Source of the DNA: Paracoccus spongiarum
GTDB taxonomy: Bacteria; Pseudomonadota; Alphaproteobacteria; Rhodobacterales; Rhodobacteraceae
Length of the DNA: 64,000 nucleotides
Reading direction: 5' to 3'
Assembly: GCF_030732095.1 (NCBI RefSeq)
Contig: NZ_JAVAMQ010000004.1
Location: 248,001 to 312,000, forward strand
Shown: positions 59,478 to 64,000 of the stretch, one piece after another
How positions within the stretch are numbered: the stretch's first letter is position 1
Layout: each line of letters begins with the position of its first letter
Made by a program: the position numbers and the translations under genes
Notes under the pieces: model-generated
What the model saw: the letters and a program-made list of their open reading frames with translations, nothing else
What the model was told of the DNA's origin: nothing
Databases searched by the model: none

Positions 59478-60416
59478 TCAGCCCTCGACGGCGGCCTTTA
59501 CCGCATCCAGACCCGGCTGGCCGTCCAGCGTCGTCACGCCGTCCAGCCAGGCCGCGGCGGTGTCGGGATTGGCCGCCAGCCAGCCCTTCGCGGCCTCGCG
59601 GGCATCCATCCCCTCGTCGAGGATCTTGCCCATCAGCACGTTTTCCATCGGCACGTCGAAGACCATCTGGCTCAGCAGCCTGGCGGCGTTGGGGCAGGCG
59701 GCGACCCAGTCCTTGCGGGCCAGCGTATGCACGGTCGCGCCGCCGTAGTCGGGGCCGAACTGCGCGTCGCCGCCCGACAGATAGGTGATCTCGATCGCCT
59801 CGTTCATCGGATGCGGCGCCCAGGCCAGGAAGACCGTCGGGGTGCCGCTGTTGCGGGTGACCTGCGCCAGCATCGCCTGTTCGCCGCTTTCCACCAGCTC
59901 CCAGTCGCCCAGCCCGAATTCGTCGGCGTCGATCATCGCCTGGATCGACTGGTTCGCCGGGGCGCCCGGCTCGATGCCATAGATCTTGCCCTCGAAGGCG
60001 TCCTTCTGCGCGTCGAGATCGGCGAAATCGGCGACGCCCGCATCCGCGCCGGCCTTGTTCACCGCCAGGGTGAACTTGGCCCCTTCAAGGTTCTGCACCA
60101 GCACCTCGATGCTGCCGGCGGCGTCCAGGTCGTCGCGGAATTTCTGCTGCGCCGGCATCCAGTTGCCCAGGAACATGTCGGTCTGGCCGTTCTTCAGCGC
60201 CTCGTAGCCGACCGGCACCGACAGCGTCGCGATGTCGGGGGTATAGCCCAGCGCCTCCAGAACGACGGCGGCCACGCCATTGGTGGCGGTGATGTCGGTC
60301 CAGCCCGGATCGGAATAGCGCACGGTGCCGCAGGTCGCGGCCTCGTCGGCCAGCGTCGGCATCGCCGCCGCGGCGGTCATCAGCACGGCGAGGGTCGCGT
60401 GTTTCATCGTCAGCAT
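59478..60416 (-). CDS. choX: Choline ABC transporter substrate-binding protein
   Basis: 312 residues from ATG at 60416, with AGGAAGG seven bases upstream. A signal peptide ends near MPTLADE. The body has VRYSDPGWTDITATNG, with the aromatic box Trp, then GYEALKNGQTDMFLGNWMPA and FLAWAPHPMNEAIEI, both typical of choline/betaine-binding OpuAC-type proteins. It captures choline in the periplasm for an ABC importer. Permease (choW) and ATPase (choV) genes are not adjacent in this window. betC follows directly. Confidence 0.93.
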   Translation of the reverse strand: MLTMKHATLAVLMTAAAAMPTLADEAATCGTVRYSDPGWTDITATNGVAAVVLEALGYTPDIATLSVPVGYEALKNGQTDMFLGNWMPAQQKFRDDLDAAGSIEVLVQNLEGAKFTLAVNKAGADAGVADFADLDAQKDAFEGKIYGIEPGAPANQSIQAMIDADEFGLGDWELVESGEQAMLAQVTRNSGTPTVFLAWAPHPMNEAIEITYLSGGDAQFGPDYGGATVHTLARKDWVAACPNAARLLSQMVFDVPMENVLMGKILDEGMDAREAAKGWLAANPDTAAAWLDGVTTLDGQPGLDAVKAAVEG

Positions 60417-60438
60417 GGCAATACCTTCCTGTCGGTTT

Positions 60439-60460
60439 ATTGATTGTTCAGCCAGTCAAT
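60439..60460 (-). promoter_or_regulatory. Candidate BetI-type operator upstream of choX
   Basis: ATTGA and TCAAT flank a 12-base centre. The stretch TTGATTGTTCAG matches nine of twelve bases of the E. coli BetI site TTGAACGTTCAA as I remember it. It lies 23-44 bases before the choX ATG. No betI gene is visible nearby. Confidence 0.3.
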
Positions 60461-60497
60461 GTCAGCCAGCCGCGTCCTGCGCGTCCAGAAACGACAT

Positions 60498-61373
60498 TCA
60501 GCGTGTCGGAACTGGCGTCTCGCCGCGATAATCATAGAAGCCGCGGCCGGTCTTGCGGCCCAGCCAGCCGGCCTCGACATATTTGGTCAGCAGCGGGCAG
60601 GGACGGTATTTCGTGTCGGCCAGCCCGTCATGCAGCACGTTCATGATCGCAAGGCATGTGTCCAGCCCGATGAAATCGGCCAGCTCCAGCGGCCCCATCG
60701 GGTGGTTCGCGCCCAGCTTCATCGATTCGTCGATCGACTTCACGTTGCCGACGCCTTCATACAGCGTATAGACCGCCTCGTTGATCATCGGCATCAGGAT
60801 GCGGTTGACGATGAAGGCGGGGAAATCCTCGGCGCTGGCGGCGGTCTTGCCCAGCTTCTCGACCACCTCGTGCAGGGCCTTGTAGGTGCCCTCGTCGGTG
60901 GCGATGCCGCGGATCAGCTCGACCAGCTGCATCACCGGGACCGGGTTCATGAAGTGGAACCCCATGAACTTCTCGGGCCGGTCGGTGCGGCTGGCCAGCC
61001 GGGTGATCGAGATCGACGAGGTGTTCGAGGTCAGGATCGTGTCCGGGCGCAGATGCGGCAGCAGGTCCTCGAAGATTGCCTGCTTGACGGTCTCGCGCTC
61101 GGTCGCGGCCTCGATCACCAGGTCGGTGCGGCCCAGATCCGACAGCTTCAGCGTGGTCGCGATGCGGGCCATCGCCGCCGCCTTGTCCTCGGCCGAGACC
61201 TTGCCGCGGCTGACCTGCCGTTCGATGTTGCGGTCGATCAGCGACAGCGCCCTGTCCAGCGCGTCCTGGCTGATGTCGGTCATCAGCACGTCATAGCCGG
61301 CAAGGGCGAAGACATGCGCGATGCCGTTGCCCATCTGTCCCGCGCCGACCACGCCAACCGATTGAATCGCCAT
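60498..61373 (-). CDS. hbd: 3-Hydroxybutyryl-CoA dehydrogenase
   Basis: 291 residues. The NAD fold begins VGVVGAGQMGNGIAHVFALA (GxGxxG). The catalytic His is in FMGFHFMNPVPVMQLVELIR and the Glu in the VIEAATERETVKQ block. The C-terminal domain has FPAFIVNRILMPMINEAVY. It interconverts acetoacetyl-CoA and 3-hydroxybutyryl-CoA, linking polyhydroxybutyrate or fatty-acid breakdown to the NAD pool. A terminator separates it from etfA, which lies upstream on the same strand. Confidence 0.95.
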   Translation of the reverse strand: MAIQSVGVVGAGQMGNGIAHVFALAGYDVLMTDISQDALDRALSLIDRNIERQVSRGKVSAEDKAAAMARIATTLKLSDLGRTDLVIEAATERETVKQAIFEDLLPHLRPDTILTSNTSSISITRLASRTDRPEKFMGFHFMNPVPVMQLVELIRGIATDEGTYKALHEVVEKLGKTAASAEDFPAFIVNRILMPMINEAVYTLYEGVGNVKSIDESMKLGANHPMGPLELADFIGLDTCLAIMNVLHDGLADTKYRPCPLLTKYVEAGWLGRKTGRGFYDYRGETPVPTR

Positions 61374-61431
61374 CTTCGCCCCTCGCTTCTGATCGGCGCG
61401 ACGATAGGGCGGGCCGGATCATGCTGCAATG

Positions 61432-61459
61432 CAAAACCGCCCCCGCTTCCGGGGGCGGT
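61432..61459 (-). terminator. Rho-independent terminator after etfA
   Basis: On the reverse strand ACCGCCCCC (61459-61451 side) pairs perfectly with GGGGGCGGT (61444-61436 side) around a 6-base loop, and TTTTGC follows. It ends the etfB-etfA transcript before hbd. Confidence 0.9.
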
Positions 61460-61483
61460 CGGTGACTGCCTCGGGGCAGGGCC

Positions 61484-62410
61484 CTACAGCTTTTCGGTCA
61501 GTTCCGGGACTGTCGTGAACAGGTCTCCGACCAGACCGTAATCGGCGATCTGGAAGATCGGGGCCTCTTCGTCCTTGTTGATGGCGACGATGACCTTGCT
61601 GTCCTTCATGCCGGCAAGGTGCTGGATCGCGCCCGAGATGCCGATCGCGACATAGAGTTCGGGCGCCACCACCTTGCCGGTCTGCCCGACCTGCCAGTCG
61701 TTCGGCGCATAGCCCGAATCGACCGCGGCGCGCGAGGCGCCGACCGCGGCGCCCAGCTTGTCGGCCAGGGCCTCGATGATCGCGAACTGCTCTTTCGAGC
61801 CGACGCCCCGGCCGCCCGAGACGACCCGGCCCGCCGAGGTCAGTTCCGGCCGGTCGCTTTGCGCGACCTCGTCATTCAGCCAGGCCGACAGGCCCGGATT
61901 GTCGCCCGCCGCGATCGCCTCGACCGGCGCCGGGCCGCCTTCGCCCGCCGCGTCGAAGCTGGCAACGCGGATCGTCATCACCTTCTTCGCGTCCGAGGAT
62001 TTCACCGTCTGGATGGCGTTTCCGGCATAGATCGGTCGCTCGAAGGTCGAGGCGTCGATCACCGCCGACACGTCCGGGATCACCATCACGTCCAGCAGCG
62101 CCGCGACGCGGGGCATGATGTTCTTGGCATCGGTGGTGGCCGGCGCCGCGATGTGGTCGTAATCGCCGGCCAGCCCGACCAGCAGCGCCGCCGCCGGCTC
62201 GGCCAGGCGGTGGCCGTAAAGCGGGTCTTCGGCGACCAGCACGCGGGCCACGCCCTCGATGGTGGCCGCCGCCTCGCCCGCGGCCTGCGCCGAGGCGCCC
62301 GCGCACAGCACCGTCACATCGCCCAGCCCCTTCAGCGCCGCGACCGCCTTGCCGGTCGCATCGCGGTTCAGCGCGCCATTGGTGACTTCACCCAGCAGAA
62401 GAACAGCCAT
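61484..62410 (-). CDS. etfA: Electron transfer flavoprotein alpha subunit
   Basis: 308 residues. The FAD-binding C-terminal domain carries [37 protein letters not shown] and [20 protein letters not shown], the ETF-alpha signature. ETF takes electrons from acyl-CoA and other dehydrogenases and passes them to ETF:ubiquinone oxidoreductase. The start overlaps the etfB stop by one base, so the two subunits are translationally coupled. Confidence 0.97.
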   Translation of the reverse strand: MAVLLLGEVTNGALNRDATGKAVAALKGLGDVTVLCAGASAQAAGEAAATIEGVARVLVAEDPLYGHRLAEPAAALLVGLAGDYDHIAAPATTDAKNIMPRVAALLDVMVIPDVSAVIDASTFERPIYAGNAIQTVKSSDAKKVMTIRVASFDAAGEGGPAPVEAIAAGDNPGLSAWLNDEVAQSDRPELTSAGRVVSGGRGVGSKEQFAIIEALADKLGAAVGASRAAVDSGYAPNDWQVGQTGKVVAPELYVAIGISGAIQHLAGMKDSKVIVAINKDEEAPIFQIADYGLVGDLFTTVPELTEKL

Positions 62411-63168
62411 CAGATCACCCCCGCTTCTTTCAGCTTGCCCACCAGCTCGTCGACCGAGCCCACCTTGATGCCGGCGCTGCGGCCCTCGGGCTCGCGGGTC
62501 GACATGATTTCCAGCCGCGGCGTCACGTCGACGCCGTAATCGGCCGCGGTCTTTTCATCCAGCGGCTTCTTCTTGGCCTTCATGATGTTGGGCAGGCTGG
62601 CATAGCGCGGCTCGTTCAGCCGCAGATCGGCGGTCACGATGGCGGGCAGTTTCACCTCGATGGTCTGCAACCCGCCATCGACCTCGCGGGTGACGCGCGC
62701 GGCGTCGCCGTCGATCTCCAGCTTGCTGGCGAAGGCCGCCTGGCTCCAGCCCAGCAGCGCCGCCAGCATCTGGCCGGTGGCGTTCATGTCGTTGTCGATC
62801 GCCTGCTTGCCGGCGATCACCAGGCCGGGCTGTTCCGCCTCGACCACGGCCTTCAGGATCTTGGCCACCGCCAGAGGCTCGATGTCGGTATGCAGGTCAT
62901 CGGCGGCCACCACCAGGATCGCCCGGTCGGCGCCCATCGCCAGCGCCGTGCGCAGCGTCTCGGCCGCCTGCTTGACACCGATCGACACCGCCACGACCTC
63001 CGAGGCCGCGCCCTTCTCCTTCAGCCGGATCGCCTCTTCCACCGCGATCTCGTCAAAGGGGTTCATCGACATCTTCACATTGGCCAGATCGACCCCCGAT
63101 CCGTCCGCCTTCACACGGGCCTTCACGTTGTAGTCGATCACACGCTTGACCGGCACGAGAACCTTCAT
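62410..63168 (-). CDS. etfB: Electron transfer flavoprotein beta subunit
   Basis: 252 residues from ATG at 63168 (GAGAGG upstream), giving the standard start [39 protein letters not shown] is the AMP-binding signature, with [17 protein letters not shown] earlier. It pairs with etfA as a heterodimer. The gene follows the cobalamin adenosyltransferase by 126 bases on the same strand. Confidence 0.97.
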   Translation of the reverse strand: MKVLVPVKRVIDYNVKARVKADGSGVDLANVKMSMNPFDEIAVEEAIRLKEKGAASEVVAVSIGVKQAAETLRTALAMGADRAILVVAADDLHTDIEPLAVAKILKAVVEAEQPGLVIAGKQAIDNDMNATGQMLAALLGWSQAAFASKLEIDGDAARVTREVDGGLQTIEVKLPAIVTADLRLNEPRYASLPNIMKAKKKPLDEKTAADYGVDVTPRLEIMSTREPEGRSAGIKVGSVDELVGKLKEAGVI

Positions 63169-63294
63169 CGGCACCTCTCCCTTGGGCTTGTCGTCATCGT
63201 CGGCCACACTGTTAGCGGCTGGTTTTCGTCAGATACAGCGGAAAAGCGTCGTCCGACGCCGCGTTTGCGCCGTCTGCGCTAACATCCGGCGGGA

Positions 63295-63867
63295 TCAGCG
63301 ACTGGCGCCCGGCACCCACAGCACATCCTCGGTTCCGCCGCCATTGGCCTGCCGGCCGGCGACGAAAAGCCAGTCGCTGAGCCGGTTCAGATAGCGGATC
63401 GCGGCGCCGTTCACATCGGCCGCCGCCGCCAGTTCGGTGGCCCGTCGTTCGGCCCGACGGGCGACGGTGCGCGACAGGTGCAGATGCGAGGCCAGCACCG
63501 TGCCGCCCGGCAGGATGAAGCTGCGCAGCGGCTGCAGGTCGGCGTTCATCTCGTCGATCTCGGTTTCCAGCCGCGTCACCTGCGTGTCGATGATCCGCAG
63601 CACCGGATAGCCGGCGCGGTCGTCGGCGGCCATGTCGGGCCGCGCAAGGTCGGCGCCCAGGTCGAACAGGTCGTTCTGGATCACCGCAAGCCGGGCCGCC
63701 ATCTGCTCGGCCGCATGCAGCCGGCACAGCCCCAGCGTCGCGTTCAGTTCGTCCACGGTGCCATAGGCCTCGACGCGCGGGTCGTGCTTGGCCACCCGGC
63801 TGCCATCCGACAGCGCGGTGTCGCCCTTGTCGCCGGTGCGCGTATAGATGCGGTTCAGAACGACCAT
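63295..63867 (-). CDS. Cob(I)yrinic acid a,c-diamide adenosyltransferase, PduO type
   Basis: 190 residues. The ATP-binding N-terminus is IYTRTGDKGDTALSDGSRV, and the second motif is RRAERRATELA with LNRLSDWLFVAGR. It moves the adenosyl group of ATP to cob(I)alamin, making coenzyme B12. It is the PduO class of trimeric four-helix enzymes, not CobA. Start and the stop of the next upstream gene overlap by one base. B12 is needed by mutases and ribonucleotide reductase. Confidence 0.95.
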   Translation of the reverse strand: MVVLNRIYTRTGDKGDTALSDGSRVAKHDPRVEAYGTVDELNATLGLCRLHAAEQMAARLAVIQNDLFDLGADLARPDMAADDRAGYPVLRIIDTQVTRLETEIDEMNADLQPLRSFILPGGTVLASHLHLSRTVARRAERRATELAAAADVNGAAIRYLNRLSDWLFVAGRQANGGGTEDVLWVPGASR

Positions 63868-64000
63868 CAGCCTTCCCTCAGCCAGATGAACAGCAGGATC
63901 AGCGCCACGGCGACCGCCTGCGCGATCAGCCGCCAGCGCATCAGGCGGTTGCCGTGCCTGCGGTTGAACTCGCCACCGCGCGCGAAGCCGCCGATGCCGG
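63867..64000 (-). CDS. HIG1-domain twin-transmembrane protein (5' end beyond window)
   Basis: The reverse strand shows only the last 44 codons, ending at TGA 63869-63867, which overlaps the adenosyltransferase start. GIGGFARGGEFNRRHGNRLM, then RWRLIAQAVAVALI, is the hypoxia-induced (HIG1) domain pattern: loop with ARGG, Arg-rich turn, second membrane helix. Bacterial members are small inner-membrane proteins; mitochondrial relatives assist respiratory supercomplexes. Function here is unproven. Confidence 0.75.
   Translation of the reverse strand, partial: GIGGFARGGEFNRRHGNRLMRWRLIAQAVAVALILLFIWLREG

Overview
The window is a stretch of very GC-rich chromosome from an alphaproteobacterium of the order Rhodobacterales, most likely Paracoccus or a close relative. 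The evidence is the cell-cycle regulator GcrA, a double-length dCTP deaminase, phosphatidylcholine synthase, the short alphaproteobacterial HPr kinase, a bifunctional Rel with an RFKD motif, DUF2852, DUF2062 and DUF177 proteins, and the order argS-SPOR-nagZ-scpA-scpB. No rRNA, CRISPR array, insertion sequence or prophage is visible. Almost all of it reads as core chromosome.

Layout. 1-9.9 kb: a DEAD-box helicase cut by the window edge, a cation/proton antiporter, then argS, a SPOR protein, nagZ, scpA, scpB and a THUMP methyltransferase. 9.9-15.9 kb, minus strand: dCTP deaminase, tRNA-Pro(GGG), a MerR regulator, ihfA, then fabH-plsX-rpmF-DUF177 (membrane lipid and ribosome supply). 16-20.6 kb: bamE, a serine hydrolase, an SseB-like protein, phosphatidylcholine synthase and an orphan peptide-type binding protein. 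20.7-24.1 kb: a FucP-type sugar permease broken by one amber codon, an alanine:cation symporter and a universal stress protein. 24.2-26 kb: leuA, preceded by a leucine-rich leader peptide with competing hairpins. 26.2-31.9 kb: the rod-shape operon mreB-mreC-mreD-mrdA-rodA. 32-38.8 kb: a 2-hydroxyacid reductase, folK-rpoZ-rel-DUF2062, a NYN protein, an MFS carrier and tRNA-Leu(UAA). 38.9-46.2 kb: large-subunit catalase, arginase, an 830-base stretch of doubtful coding status, metG, nudC and gcrA. 46.3-52.7 kb: an ABC-2 permease, argD-GNAT-argF, phoX behind a Pho-box-like site, and an NTF2-like protein. 52.9-57.9 kb: pckA, the regulatory PTS cluster hprK-rapZ-EIIA-HPr, and a TetR regulator facing a DUF2852 gene with a palindromic operator. 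58-64 kb, minus strand: choline sulfatase betC, choline-binding choX, hbd, etfA, etfB, a cobalamin adenosyltransferase and a HIG1-domain protein cut by the window edge.

Themes. Arginine is both made (argD, argF) and broken down (arginase). Choline can be released from its sulfate ester (BetC), bound for uptake (ChoX) and built into phosphatidylcholine (Pcs). Cell-wall growth and recycling are covered by mreBCD-mrdA-rodA and nagZ. Nutrient signalling is covered by Rel, the HPr/EIIA branch and the Pho site. The most notable signals are the leucine leader, probably leaderless, before leuA; the single amber codon in the fucP-like gene; two copies of an intergenic repeat, one of which supplies the tail of a DUF2062 protein; and the TetR palindrome before the DUF2852 gene.
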